Positions 16,721 through 25,113 of a stretch of 64,000 nt of DNA are shown one piece after another. This stretch comes from DAOUJI01 sp965197415 (GTDB taxonomy: Bacteria; Chloroflexota; Dehalococcoidia; Lucifugimonadales; JAGWBF01). The position numbers and the translations under genes are program-made. Below the pieces are notes generated by a model. It searched no databases and had not been told where the DNA came from. It saw only the letters and a list, made by a program, of their open reading frames with translations. The stretch covers positions 2,976,001-3,040,000 of the forward strand of contig OZ240207.1 in the NCBI GenBank assembly GCA_965197415.1, read 5' to 3'. Position 1 is the first letter of the stretch, and each line of letters begins with the position of its first letter.

Positions 16721-17968
16721 TTGACAAACACTGCCAGCTACAGCCAACGCGTCCTGTTTTTGGTTCTCGCCGTTGGCGCCGTATTGGGATTGCTGATAGC
16801 CGGGGCTTTCTGGGGCCGAGGGAACAGCGTATTTGCACAGGGGACGATCGGCCCTCCCGCATTCGACGAGGGCGCATCTACCTCTCGATATATAGACGAG
16901 AACAGCCCGGAAGGTATATTGGTCGGCGATCCGGTGACGGCCACGGACCCCGACCCCGACGGCGGCCTTCTGACGTATTCACTGTCTGGTCTGGACGCCG
17001 ACCAGTTCCATATAAACCCATTCACGGGTCAGATAAGTGTGGGAGTCAACGGGGCGCTCGACCATGAGTCGGAGCGCAATCCCTATTTGGTCGTGGTGGA
17101 GGTTACTAACGCCAAAGGGGCCACGGCACAGATAGAAGTGTCGATAGACATTGGCGACATCAACGAGGCCCCAACGGTGCTGTTGTCGGACGATGGTGTG
17201 GCCAGGGTTGGAGTTCTACTGACAGCCATCGTGTTCGATCCCGACGGAGGCGTTGTGTCTGCACGTTGGCAGTGGCAGCGGTCCAGCGACGAGGTTAAGT
17301 GGACCGACATCAATGGAGCGACCTCCTCGGCCTACGTCCCGAAGCCGGAAGACTTGGGGATTCTGTTGCGGGCCAACGCAATCTACATCGACAACGCCGG
17401 CGGTGGAATAGCGGAGGGAGACCCTTCGTACCCGGTGGGACCCGCGCCCCCTGCGCCAACCCCCACACCGACCCCGCAGCCTACGATTGCTCCCACGGCT
17501 ACGCCGGAGCCCACTCCTGAACCAACGCCGGAACCCACGTCTGAACCTACACCGGAGCCCACCCCTGCGCCGACGGCGACACCGGTACCCACTCCCACTG
17601 AGGTCCCTACTCCAACACCTCAGCCTACGGCCACGGTACGCTCGCCCATTCCCACACCAACGCCCGCTCCGACATCTGTCCCAACGGCCACACCCGAACC
17701 AGCGCCCACGGCGCCTCCGAAACCTGCTCCTACAGCTACGACGGCGCCCACGGCCACTCCTGAGCCTACTGCTGCGCCCACCCCAGAGCCGACCCCGACC
17801 GCGGCTCGCACGCCGTCTCGAGTGCCTCCTCCTGAACCGGAGGAAGAAGAGGATTCCGGGTTGCCGCTGTGGCCGTTCATAGTCCTCGCTGTCGTCGGGG
17901 GACTCTTGATAGTAGGCGGTGGAACGATTTACATAATTCGCAGACGAAGGGACATTTCCGGGCTATAA
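16721..17968 (+). CDS. cadherin-like cell-surface protein with Pro/Thr-rich stalk
   Basis: 415 residues. An N-terminal hydrophobic segment (residues 11-30) ends near VFAQG, suggesting signal peptidase cleavage. A cadherin-type repeat follows (about 50-145: ATDPDPDGG, LTYSLSGLDADQF, ITG-like FTGQISV). A second Ig-like or DUF-type segment with WQWQRSSD runs to about 225. About 140 residues of P-T-P-x repeats form a stalk. The C terminus has a membrane span (LWPFIVLAVVGGLLIV) and RRRR. It is likely anchored in the cytoplasmic membrane and displayed outside. TTG is the only start that keeps the signal peptide. A terminator follows at 18015. Confidence 0.8.
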   Translation: MTNTASYSQRVLFLVLAVGAVLGLLIAGAFWGRGNSVFAQGTIGPPAFDEGASTSRYIDENSPEGILVGDPVTATDPDPDGGLLTYSLSGLDADQFHINPFTGQISVGVNGALDHESERNPYLVVVEVTNAKGATAQIEVSIDIGDINEAPTVLLSDDGVARVGVLLTAIVFDPDGGVVSARWQWQRSSDEVKWTDINGATSSAYVPKPEDLGILLRANAIYIDNAGGGIAEGDPSYPVGPAPPAPTPTPTPQPTIAPTATPEPTPEPTPEPTSEPTPEPTPAPTATPVPTPTEVPTPTPQPTATVRSPIPTPTPAPTSVPTATPEPAPTAPPKPAPTATTAPTATPEPTAAPTPEPTPTAARTPSRVPPPEPEEEEDSGLPLWPFIVLAVVGGLLIVGGGTIYIIRRRRDISGL

Positions 17969-18014
17969 CCGTCTCTTGACGACACAGGCGCTGAGCAACT
18001 AATTGAGGAAAAGC

Positions 18015-18037
18015 GGGGGCGATTCTGAATCGCCCCC
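18015..18037 (+). terminator. intrinsic terminator after the cadherin-like gene
   Basis: A perfect 9-bp GC-rich stem (GGGGGCGAT with ATCGCCCCC, 18015-18023 and 18029-18037) has a 5-nt loop and is followed by TTTGCTATTT. It lies 46 nt past the stop codon. Confidence 0.8.
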
Positions 18038-18100
18038 TTTGCTATTTAGAAGCAAAGTGGGGCAAGTGGAATCCCAAGAACTTGAGAGTTTTTGGGAGTA

Positions 18101-18176
18101 TGGCGCGCCCGGCAGGACTCGAACCCGCAACCTCTGGGTCCGAAGCCCAGCGCTCTATCCATTGAGCTACAGGCGC
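18101..18176 (-). tRNA. tRNA-Arg (anticodon TCG)
   Basis: Cloverleaf on the reverse strand. The acceptor GCGCCTG pairs with CGGGCGC (one T-G pair), with discriminator G and encoded CCA. The anticodon stem CTGGG/CCCAG has loop CTTCGGA, giving UCG, which reads CGA. The T arm contains GGTTCGAGT. It lies 22 nt from tRNA-His on the same strand, so the two may be one transcript. Confidence 0.95.
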
Positions 18177-18198
18177 AGTAAGGCGTGGTCATCCAAGT

Positions 18199-18276
18199 TG
18201 GGGTGAGCGATGGGATTCGAACCCACGATCTCCTGAGCCACAGTCAGGCGCCTTAGGCCTCTTGGCTACGCTCACC
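18199..18276 (-). tRNA. tRNA-His (anticodon GTG)
   Basis: Cloverleaf on the reverse strand. The acceptor GTGAGCG pairs with CGCTCAC, with C73 and encoded CCA. The extra G at position -1, typical of tRNA-His, is encoded at 18276 and can pair with C73. The anticodon stem CCTGA/TCAGG has loop CTGTGGC, giving GUG. The T arm has GGTTCGAAT. Confidence 0.95.
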
Positions 18277-18323
18277 ATGCACAACCAAGACAGTCTAAGG
18301 AATAGGGAGAGCCTAGTCAACAA

Positions 18324-19832
18324 CTAGTCGTTGTCGGCCAGGCTCATTGCCAGGTTTACCAGAGTCCTGGTGGGCACTCCTGTTCCACCCCTGACCAGGT
18401 AGCCTTTCTCGCTCTTAGAGAGGTAGGTGCCTGCTATGTCAAGATGCGCCCAGGGAGTGTCATCCACAAACTCGGAAAGGAACTGGGCCGCTGATATGGA
18501 CCCGGCTGGTCTGCCGCCTGAGTTCTTGACGTCGGCCACATTGCTCTTGATCTCTTCTTTGTAATCGTCGTACATGGGAAGCTGCCACATGCGTTCGCCG
18601 GAGTCGTTTCCAACAGAGATGACCTGGTCTGCGAACTCCTGGTTGTTGCCCATCAGTCCGCTGGCTGCGTGGCCCAGCGCCACTACCATTGCCCCGGTGA
18701 GAGTGGCGATGTCGACGATGCGAGTGACTCCCTGCTGGCGGGCGTAGTAGAGGGCGTCGGCCAGCACCAGCCTTCCTTCGGCGTCGGTGTTGATTATCTC
18801 GATGGTCTTGCCGCTCATGCTCCTCACTACGTCGCCCGGCCGCTGTGCATTCCCACCGGGCATGTTCTCTGTGGCGCCTATGATGCCGGTGACGTTGATT
18901 CGGGGTTTTAGCTGTGCGATGGCCTTCATGGATGCGATGACTGAAGCTCCGCCTGCCATGTCGCCCTTCATGTCTTCCATGCCTGCCGGGGGCTTGAGGG
19001 AGATTCCTCCGGTGTCGAAGGTGATGCCTTTGCCCACTATGCCCAGGTTTTCCTCGCTGTCCGGAGCGCCCTTGTAGCTGAGCATGATGAGCTTGGGCGG
19101 TTGGACACTTCCCCTGGCCACGCCCAGCAGGGCGCCCATCCCTAGCTCTTCCATCTGGTCCTTCTCCAGGACTTTCACCTCCAGGCCTTGCTCCTCGGCC
19201 ATCTGGGAGGCGATTTCGGCCATGCGGGTGGGAGTCATTACGTTGGGTGGTTCGTTCACCATATCCCTTGCCAAGAGGACTGCCTCGGCCAGGATTCGGC
19301 CTTTCTCTATTCCCTTCCTTAGCAGAGATGCGTTCTTGGCGGTCTTCTCAACTATTTGCAACTCTGTGAGCTCGGACTGGTCATCCTCGCCTTTCGTGAG
19401 GTAGGTCTTGAACCTGTACAAACCAAGAATTGCTCCTTCTCCGATGGCTTGGCCACATTCGAGCGGGTCCAGCCCTCCTATTCCGGCGCCGTGGGCGATG
19501 GTTGCCGCCTTGGTGACTCCCAGCCTGCGCAAGTAACGTGACGAGGCGGCTGTCACTTCCCGTAACGTGTTGGTGGTAAAGGACTCCCGCTTGCCCAGAC
19601 CCAGAACGATGACCCTGGACGCGGGAATTTTTCCAAAGGTGTGAATCAGGGTCGTCTCGCCCTTCTTGCCTTTGATTTCGCCGTCTTTAATGAACTGGCT
19701 GATGGCGCCGTCGAGGGCCTTGTCCACGGCTCCGGTGGCGCCTCCGGGTTTCTTTACTCCGTCGAACAGATTCACCACTAGGGCCGGAGTCTTGATGCTG
19801 GCTACGTCGTTGCGGACTACTCTGATTTTCAT
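18324..19832 (-). CDS. pepA: leucyl aminopeptidase (M17 family)
   Basis: 502 residues. The N-terminal macro-like domain is followed by the M17 catalytic domain. The signature NTDAEGRLVLADAL gives the metal-binding Asp and Glu and the catalytic Arg. Other ligands lie in GKGITFDTGGISLKP and KGDMAGGASVIA. It is a hexameric two-zinc cytosolic enzyme that removes N-terminal residues from peptides. The length is usual for the family. The ATG at 19832 has GGAGGAGA upstream. It stands at the end of a run of minus-strand genes but is separated by 62 nt from the kinase gene. Confidence 0.95.
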   Translation of the reverse strand: MKIRVVRNDVASIKTPALVVNLFDGVKKPGGATGAVDKALDGAISQFIKDGEIKGKKGETTLIHTFGKIPASRVIVLGLGKRESFTTNTLREVTAASSRYLRRLGVTKAATIAHGAGIGGLDPLECGQAIGEGAILGLYRFKTYLTKGEDDQSELTELQIVEKTAKNASLLRKGIEKGRILAEAVLLARDMVNEPPNVMTPTRMAEIASQMAEEQGLEVKVLEKDQMEELGMGALLGVARGSVQPPKLIMLSYKGAPDSEENLGIVGKGITFDTGGISLKPPAGMEDMKGDMAGGASVIASMKAIAQLKPRINVTGIIGATENMPGGNAQRPGDVVRSMSGKTIEIINTDAEGRLVLADALYYARQQGVTRIVDIATLTGAMVVALGHAASGLMGNNQEFADQVISVGNDSGERMWQLPMYDDYKEEIKSNVADVKNSGGRPAGSISAAQFLSEFVDDTPWAHLDIAGTYLSKSEKGYLVRGGTGVPTRTLVNLAMSLADND

Positions 19833-19894
19833 TTTGTCTCCTCCGCCGGCTAGGCCGGTAAAATTTTTACGCCGCAGCTCCGGGACTGCTGCCT

Positions 19895-20548
19895 CTATGG
19901 TGAATGGAACGGGTCCGTTGCGGTCTTGTGAGGGAAAGCCATGTCGAGGGCTAACTTATCTAATGCCCATCCAACGTCCTCGGACGTGTCGACCGTCAGG
20001 TGAGGCCGCAATATTGGCTCAGCCGTAGCGGCCATTCGTCTGTAGACCCGCCAATCGGCCGTAGAGGCTTCCTGAGGGTCCGGGTGTAACGCACGGCTCT
20101 CCAGGCGTTCCCGTATGACCTCCGGCGGCGCCTCGACGCACACCAGGAACAGTCGAGCGTCTGCTCTTTCCGCCAAGCCGTACAGCTCAACACGGTTGGA
20201 TTCTCTGAGGTTGGTGGCGTCTACCAAAACCGAAATCCCATCCAGCAGCAATTCATAGACCAGCTCATGAATCGCGCCGAAAAGTCTGCGGCTCTCTTTG
20301 GCGGAATAGGAGGGCTGGGTGAACAGCGCTTTTCGTAGCGCGTCGCTCTCCAGCGTCGCCAGGGGGACCCGCGCCGCGAGCTTGTGGGCGAAGGTCGTTT
20401 TACCTGACCCTGGCAGCCCGGACAGGACCGCCATGCACGGCTTGTCTACGGGGCGTGAGGGCGGAAGAGGAAGAATGTTCCGTCTGAGACGCTCCACGTC
20501 CGTTTCCCGTGATGGAGGTGCAACGACGTGGTTAGCGTAGTTGGGCAT
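19895..20548 (-). CDS. AAA_33-type P-loop kinase-like protein
   Basis: 217 residues. The Walker A motif is SGLPGSGKTT (near residue 43), followed by LESDALRKALF and a DATNLRESNR segment typical of small zeta-toxin/polynucleotide-kinase-like ATPases. CVEAPPEVIRERLESR is the adenylate-kinase-like lid region. It probably phosphorylates a small molecule or nucleic-acid end; the substrate cannot be told. No toxin-antitoxin partner is next to it. The ATG at 20548 is accepted from frame extent. Confidence 0.75.
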   Translation of the reverse strand: MPNYANHVVAPPSRETDVERLRRNILPLPPSRPVDKPCMAVLSGLPGSGKTTFAHKLAARVPLATLESDALRKALFTQPSYSAKESRRLFGAIHELVYELLLDGISVLVDATNLRESNRVELYGLAERADARLFLVCVEAPPEVIRERLESRALHPDPQEASTADWRVYRRMAATAEPILRPHLTVDTSEDVGWALDKLALDMAFPHKTATDPFHSP

Positions 20549-20616
20549 AGGAGGGTGAGGCTTTCCAATGGAGTGATTGGTGAGATTATAGAATGAACCG
20601 GACTTCAGGTCTAGGC

Positions 20617-21486
20617 TTAGGTCTCATCGGTATAGAACGCAATCCCCATCAGACCTGGTCCCAGGTGGGCCCCCATGACGGGTGTGAACTCGCTAGTGAA
20701 CAGCTCGAGGCAGTCGAATTCCCGGTCTATTCTTTCCAAAAGCATCGAGGCGTGCTGTGCAGAATGGGCGTGCATGACGTTGACGTGGACGGGCTTTGAC
20801 CCAACTCTTGCACCCATGACGGCCACCATGCGGTCCATTGCCCTGCGGTGACTCCGGGGTCTATCCAATAGCCTTGCTTCTCCCAACCTCAGTTCCGTTA
20901 GGGGTTTGAACCCCAGAATGGAGCCGGCCCAAGCCGCCACTCCCGGCACACGCCCGCTGCGGCCCAGGTAATAGAGAGTATCGAGGACGGCGAGGAGGTT
21001 CACCTTGGGAATAAGTTCTTCCACACCCGCGATCACTTGCCGGATGTCGGCGCCCTGATGGGCGGCTCTGGCTGCGGCGAGGGCTATGAAACCTTCCGCC
21101 CCTGCGGCGGTCCTGCTGTCCATGACCCGGATGTTGACCTCGGGCATCTCGGAGCGGGCGATACGGGCGGCAGACCGTGCGGAGTCATAAGCAGCGCTGA
21201 AGTTCATGGCCAGGGTTAGGCACAGTACGTCCTGTGCCTTCTTAGAGGCTTTCCTGAAAGCCTCTAAGAAGACCGCTGGCCTTGGGGCAGCCGTGGTGGG
21301 AGGGGTTGGGCTGGTCTTAACCAGCCGGTAGAACTCATCGGGATTGATGTCCACCCCGTCCAGGAATGAGTGGCCGTCGACGGCGAGCTCGTGAGGCGCT
21401 ACAAAAAGGGGCAGGTTGTCAACCAACTCGCTGGGGATGCAGCTGCAACTGTCGACGACAACAGCTACTGTGTGTTGCTGAACCAA
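20617..21486 (-). CDS. DegV family fatty-acid-binding protein
   Basis: 289 residues. The N terminus VAVVVDSCSCIPSEL is the DegV D-S-x-x-D-L variant. A central TLAMNFSAAYDSARSAA is followed by VMDSRTAAGAEGF and DTLYYLGRSGRVPG, the family hallmark. DegV/FakB proteins bind a fatty acid and present it to a FakA kinase; no fakA is in the window. The frame opens with TTG at 21486 inside the upstream membrane-protein gene (22-nt overlap). A perfect 34-bp inverted repeat lies within the coding region. Confidence 0.88.
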   Translation of the reverse strand: MVQQHTVAVVVDSCSCIPSELVDNLPLFVAPHELAVDGHSFLDGVDINPDEFYRLVKTSPTPPTTAAPRPAVFLEAFRKASKKAQDVLCLTLAMNFSAAYDSARSAARIARSEMPEVNIRVMDSRTAAGAEGFIALAAARAAHQGADIRQVIAGVEELIPKVNLLAVLDTLYYLGRSGRVPGVAAWAGSILGFKPLTELRLGEARLLDRPRSHRRAMDRMVAVMGARVGSKPVHVNVMHAHSAQHASMLLERIDREFDCLELFTSEFTPVMGAHLGPGLMGIAFYTDET

Positions 21487-22484
21487 TGAGTCACCGCCTC
21501 CCCGCTTTCGCTGCCTCTGGCAGGGTTGGCGTTTGCCTCGCTTAGGGCGTCCCGTCGCTTGAGTCTTGACTCCAGGTAGGCGGGGGTGAAGAGGAAGGCA
21601 ATGGAGGCGATGATGATGAGAATCATAGAGAAGGCGCCGATGCTGACGGGAATGGCGGAGACGGTGAAGGTCACTATCAGGGCGGTGGCGAGTGTGAGCA
21701 GGCCAATCTTTATTAACCTGTGCCCCACCTTCATAAACACGCCCGTGGTGACGGCGAGGGCGAGGAAAACCAGCGCACGGTCTGTGTCGGTCTCATGGAC
21801 TTGTGGGTTGTCGGTGGACCAGAGTCCCCCCTGCCAGTTGAGGAACAGGAGCCAGGATGTAAGGAAGGGGAAGGGGAGCGCCGTCAACGACGCCAACAGC
21901 CAGTCTTGCCGCACCACTCGCGCGATGACGCGGTGCATTATCCATAAAGAAAAGGGCACGTAGGCTACGAGCAGAATATATATGGGGAAGCTGAAGGGCA
22001 GCGAACCGGTGGTCACGAATACCCATGCGCCATATCCGACGGCTGTAAGGGCCAACATCCACGACAGAATCGGCGCCGCCATGGAGTAGCCGAGCCAGGT
22101 ATAGGTCCACTTGGGCCTTCCAGACCGCCATGCCTTAAGAGCAATAAAGCTGATTCCGGCCAACACCACCGCCAGGAGTATGTACTTGGTCCAGAGATGC
22201 AGAGCAAACAGTGAGGCCAGCAGAAGGTGGGGCAAGGTGGCGATGATGATGTCACGCCAGGAGGCCTTGCTGTGGACGGAGTACATCCCTCGTGCGATGG
22301 CCTCGGGCTGACCCAAGTCCCGCAGGGACCGCTCTCTGGCTTCTTCGTAGGTCAGACCCTCCTCCTGGAGGTCACGCACCTTGTCGTCGAGGTGGCTTTG
22401 GAGTTCCAAGACGATTTCTTGGTTCACACCTGGGTCGAGCCTTAGCTTTCTAATGAGAATCTGAAAGTAGCGGGACGTGTCCAT
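21465..22484 (-). CDS. HAAS-domain membrane protein
   Basis: 339 residues. The N-terminal 60 residues form a soluble three-helix domain (ELQSHLDDKVRDL, then EGLTYEEARERSLRDLGQPEAIA), as in HAAS/DUF1700 or permease-prefix proteins. About eight hydrophobic segments follow. Such proteins are usually paired with PadR-type regulators, and here the PadR gene lies just upstream (about 21 nt). Its role is probably membrane-stress or transport-linked; the exact function is unknown. It overlaps the degV start, so the three genes are likely one operon. Confidence 0.78.
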   Translation of the reverse strand: MDTSRYFQILIRKLRLDPGVNQEIVLELQSHLDDKVRDLQEEGLTYEEARERSLRDLGQPEAIARGMYSVHSKASWRDIIIATLPHLLLASLFALHLWTKYILLAVVLAGISFIALKAWRSGRPKWTYTWLGYSMAAPILSWMLALTAVGYGAWVFVTTGSLPFSFPIYILLVAYVPFSLWIMHRVIARVVRQDWLLASLTALPFPFLTSWLLFLNWQGGLWSTDNPQVHETDTDRALVFLALAVTTGVFMKVGHRLIKIGLLTLATALIVTFTVSAIPVSIGAFSMILIIIASIAFLFTPAYLESRLKRRDALSEANANPARGSESGEAVTHWFSNTQ

Positions 22485-22505
22485 GAAAGTTCCCCTGCGA
22501 CAGTT

Positions 22506-22838
22506 CTACTGTACCTGGGGCAACATTACGGAATCGATCGCGTTGGAGAAACGTCTCCATTCGCTCTGGCGTTCTTCCAGGACCTTTTTGCCCTTGGAAG
22601 TTATGTGGTAGTAGCGGCGGGGGACTCCGGGGTCCGCCTCGCCCCAGCGTCCTTCAATGAGGCCGCTTTCTGCAAGACGGTGCAGGGCAGGGTAGAGGGT
22701 CCCCTCCTTGAACTGGAAGTACCCGCTGCTCCTCCTCTGTATCTCCTTGACGATCTGGTAACCGTACATGACCTCACTCGCCAGAAGCGATAAGAGGAGT
22801 GTTTCGGTGTTTCCTTTGAGAAGCTCTTTGTGGTACAT
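22506..22838 (-). CDS. PadR family transcriptional regulator
   Basis: 110 residues. The winged-helix fold includes LLSLLASEVMYGYQIVKEIQRRSSGYFQFKEGTLYPALHRLAESGLI in pieces typical of PadR, then RRYYHITSKGKKVLEER in the wing and a short dimerisation helix. It is likely an autorepressor of the following HAAS membrane protein gene. The ATG at 22838 has GGAGAG about 9 nt upstream; an in-frame GTG at 22847 is too close to it. Confidence 0.9.
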   Translation of the reverse strand: MYHKELLKGNTETLLLSLLASEVMYGYQIVKEIQRRSSGYFQFKEGTLYPALHRLAESGLIEGRWGEADPGVPRRYYHITSKGKKVLEERQSEWRRFSNAIDSVMLPQVQ

Positions 22839-22918
22839 GGTTGACACTCTCCGGGGGGAGCTTAGGGAGATTCTATGTTGGGCTGGCGGCGCCAGTCAAG
22901 ACGGGCGGCAAGCCAATA

Positions 22919-23182
22919 TCAGCCGTCCAGCCCGTCCACCGCCCATAAGATGGCGAACAGGATGAACAGGGCCACTGTCGGCGTCAAGTCGAAGATGCCG
23001 ACTCGCAGGTTGAGCCGCCGTATGGGCGCCAGTATGGGTTCCGTGATTTGGTAGATTATGGCAACGATGGGATTGATCCTGTCACCCCCAATGGGGAACC
23101 AGGACAATATGATTCTGGCAAAGACCCCGGCGATGAGGGCCCAGACCAGTATGCGTAGGAATGTGAAGAACCAGTCCTGCAC
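22919..23182 (-). CDS. YggT family membrane protein
   Basis: 87 residues with two hydrophobic stretches (FLRILVWALIAGVFARIIL and TVALFILFAILWAV) and the conserved DRINPIVAIIYQITEPILAPIR loop. YggT proteins are linked to osmotic tolerance and membrane or division functions and often follow proC. Here the GTG start overlaps the TAG stop of proC by one base (TAGTG), showing translational coupling. The reading frame continues open far upstream but that part lies antisense-frame inside proC and is not coding. Confidence 0.85.
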   Translation of the reverse strand: MQDWFFTFLRILVWALIAGVFARIILSWFPIGGDRINPIVAIIYQITEPILAPIRRLNLRVGIFDLTPTVALFILFAILWAVDGLDG

Positions 23183-23982
23183 TATTCGCCCAAGGCCAAC
23201 GATTTTTCGTGGGCGGCGACCACTGCATTTAACACGGCGGCCCTGAATCCCGCGTCCTCCAGGACCATCAGGGCTTCTACGGTGGTGCCGCCCGGCGACG
23301 ACACCAGGTCTTTGAGGTCGGCGGGATGGCGGCCGGTTTCCCGCACCAGAGAGGCGCTTCCCAAGACCGTCTGGAGCGCCAGGGTGCGTGCCATTGGTCT
23401 GGGCAGCCCCAGATATACTCCGGCGTCGATCAGGGATTCTATGAACATGAAGACGTAGGCTGGGCCGGAGGCGCTCAAAGCAGTCGCCATGTCCAGGTAC
23501 TTCTCGTCGGAGACCATTATCTCCTCGCCCATCGCCGCCAGAATCGACCGTGTGCGCTCCCTGGCGTCGTCGTCGGTCTGAGGAGAGCAGGTCCATACGC
23601 TCATGCCCTGGCCGATCTGGGCCGGTGTGTTGGGCATGACCCGGATGACTTTGTCGTGTTTCAAGAAACGGGAGAGGGAGTCCAACTTGGCCCCGGCTAC
23701 TATGGACATTACGGTTTGGTTGCTGTTCAAGATGGGTTGTATCTGAGACGCGGCAGTCGGGAGGTCCTGGGGCTTTATGGCGAGAACGAGAATTTCTCCC
23801 CTGCCGCCAGCCTCGGCGTTGTTGTCGGTGACGAACACTCCGTAGCTCTGGCGTAGGACATCCGCGCGGGCCGTCACAGGTTCGCCCACTGAGATGTCCG
23901 TGCCTACGACTATTCCTTTGGCGGTAACGCTCTTGATGATGGCCTCGGCCATAGCTCCGCCGCCGATGAAAGTGAGTTTCAT
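23182..23982 (-). CDS. proC: pyrroline-5-carboxylate reductase
   Basis: 266 residues. The N-terminal NAD(P) site is MKLTFIGGGAMAEAI. The central region has VLAIKPQDLP and VIRVMPNTPAQIGQGMSVW. The C-terminal signature runs ALSASGPAYVFMFIE, then LVSSPGGTTVEAL. It makes L-proline from pyrroline-5-carboxylate with NAD(P)H in the cytoplasm. The length and domain order are standard. It is co-transcribed with yggT. Confidence 0.95.
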   Translation of the reverse strand: MKLTFIGGGAMAEAIIKSVTAKGIVVGTDISVGEPVTARADVLRQSYGVFVTDNNAEAGGRGEILVLAIKPQDLPTAASQIQPILNSNQTVMSIVAGAKLDSLSRFLKHDKVIRVMPNTPAQIGQGMSVWTCSPQTDDDARERTRSILAAMGEEIMVSDEKYLDMATALSASGPAYVFMFIESLIDAGVYLGLPRPMARTLALQTVLGSASLVRETGRHPADLKDLVSSPGGTTVEALMVLEDAGFRAAVLNAVVAAHEKSLALGE

Positions 23983-24102
23983 GATTTATTGACTCCCAAC
24001 GGGTATCCTTGGAGGGGCGCATAGCAATAGCGTACCCAGGATGGGACACCCGATGGCGGATATTATATCACTGGGGCCTATGGACGGGGTTGCAGAAAAA
24101 GG

Positions 24103-25113
24103 TCAGCCTAGACCCTTTCCGGTGGAAAGCGAGACTGCGGCCTTGACGCACTCAGACATGGCTGTGTGCTGGGCAATGCCCTGGCCGGCGATATCAAAGG
24201 CCGTACCGTGGTCTACCGACGTGCGAACAAAGGGTAGGCCCAGGGTTGCGGTGATGCCCTCATCGAAACTGTAGACTTTTGCGGCGATGTGGCCCTGGTC
24301 GTGGTAAAGAGCGAGGACTGCGTCATAACGGCCCTGGACGGCTTGATGGAAGACCACGTCGGCGGACACGGGCCCGCTGGCATTGATGCCCCTGGCCCGG
24401 GCTTCTTCCACGGCGGGAGCTATCTCTTCCGCCTCTTCGTGTCCCAGCAGCCCGCCGTCGCTTCCGTGGGGGTTCAGGGCGGCCACGCCTATTCTGGGAG
24501 TGCCGAAACCCCAAGCGGTGAAGCTGTTGTGGGTCAGCTCGAGCTTGGCCAGGATTCCGTCTTTGGTTACGAAATCGCAGGCTTGCCTCAAAGACTTGTG
24601 GGTAGTCAGGTGGACTATCCTGAGGGGTCCGACTGTCAGTATGGTGGCTACGTCCGGGGCGTCGCAAAGCTCCTGGAGAAGCTCCATGTGGCCTATGGCC
24701 TTATAGCCGGCCAGGCTGGCCGCCTCTTTGTTGACAGGCGCAGTGGCGAGCGCCGCCACCTGTCCCTCTAGGGCCAACTCTCCGGCGCGAGTGACCCACT
24801 CCATAGCCGCCCTGCCGCACGCGGGGGAAATTCGGCCCACTGTGATTTCCGACGGGGTGAGGTTGTGGAGGTCCAAAACGTCTAGTGTCTCGGCAGACAG
24901 TCCGGCTTCCACCGGTGACTCCACCTCTCTGACCGACAGAGACCCTCCGACAAGATTGACTGCCTGCTCCATAGACCAGGCGTTTCCCACCACCACCGGG
25001 CGGCAGATCGCATGGACCTCACCGGAGAGGAGGGTCTTGACGATGATTTCAGGTCCGATGCCGCACGGGTCGCCCATGGTCAGGGCGATAATAGGCTTGC
25101 CGTTAGACTGCAT
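24103..25113 (-). CDS. pdxA: 4-hydroxythreonine-4-phosphate dehydrogenase
   Basis: 336 residues. Recognised by ALTMGDPCGIGPEI at the N terminus, ATAPVNKEA, GHMELLQELC, and HDQGHIAAKVYSFDEG with metal-binding His residues. A final VRTSVDHGTAFDIAG closes the signature. It oxidises 4-phosphohydroxy-L-threonine in pyridoxal-phosphate synthesis; PdxA2-type relatives act on other hydroxy-acid phosphates. No other pdx gene is nearby. It overlaps the TIR-like gene upstream by 11 nt, an odd partner. Confidence 0.92.
   Translation of the reverse strand: MQSNGKPIIALTMGDPCGIGPEIIVKTLLSGEVHAICRPVVVGNAWSMEQAVNLVGGSLSVREVESPVEAGLSAETLDVLDLHNLTPSEITVGRISPACGRAAMEWVTRAGELALEGQVAALATAPVNKEAASLAGYKAIGHMELLQELCDAPDVATILTVGPLRIVHLTTHKSLRQACDFVTKDGILAKLELTHNSFTAWGFGTPRIGVAALNPHGSDGGLLGHEEAEEIAPAVEEARARGINASGPVSADVVFHQAVQGRYDAVLALYHDQGHIAAKVYSFDEGITATLGLPFVRTSVDHGTAFDIAGQGIAQHTAMSECVKAAVSLSTGKGLG

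Noticed and set aside
17383..17880. Gly/Val-rich reverse-strand frames and possible short repeats in the cadherin-like gene
   Set aside because: They mirror the P/T-rich stalk codons. There are no spacers, so it is not a CRISPR array.
23183..24049. Open frame continuing upstream of yggT through the whole proC region
   Set aside because: It is His/Arg/Gln/Gly-rich without domain pattern and runs in another frame of proC; only the last 87 codons (YggT) look like protein.
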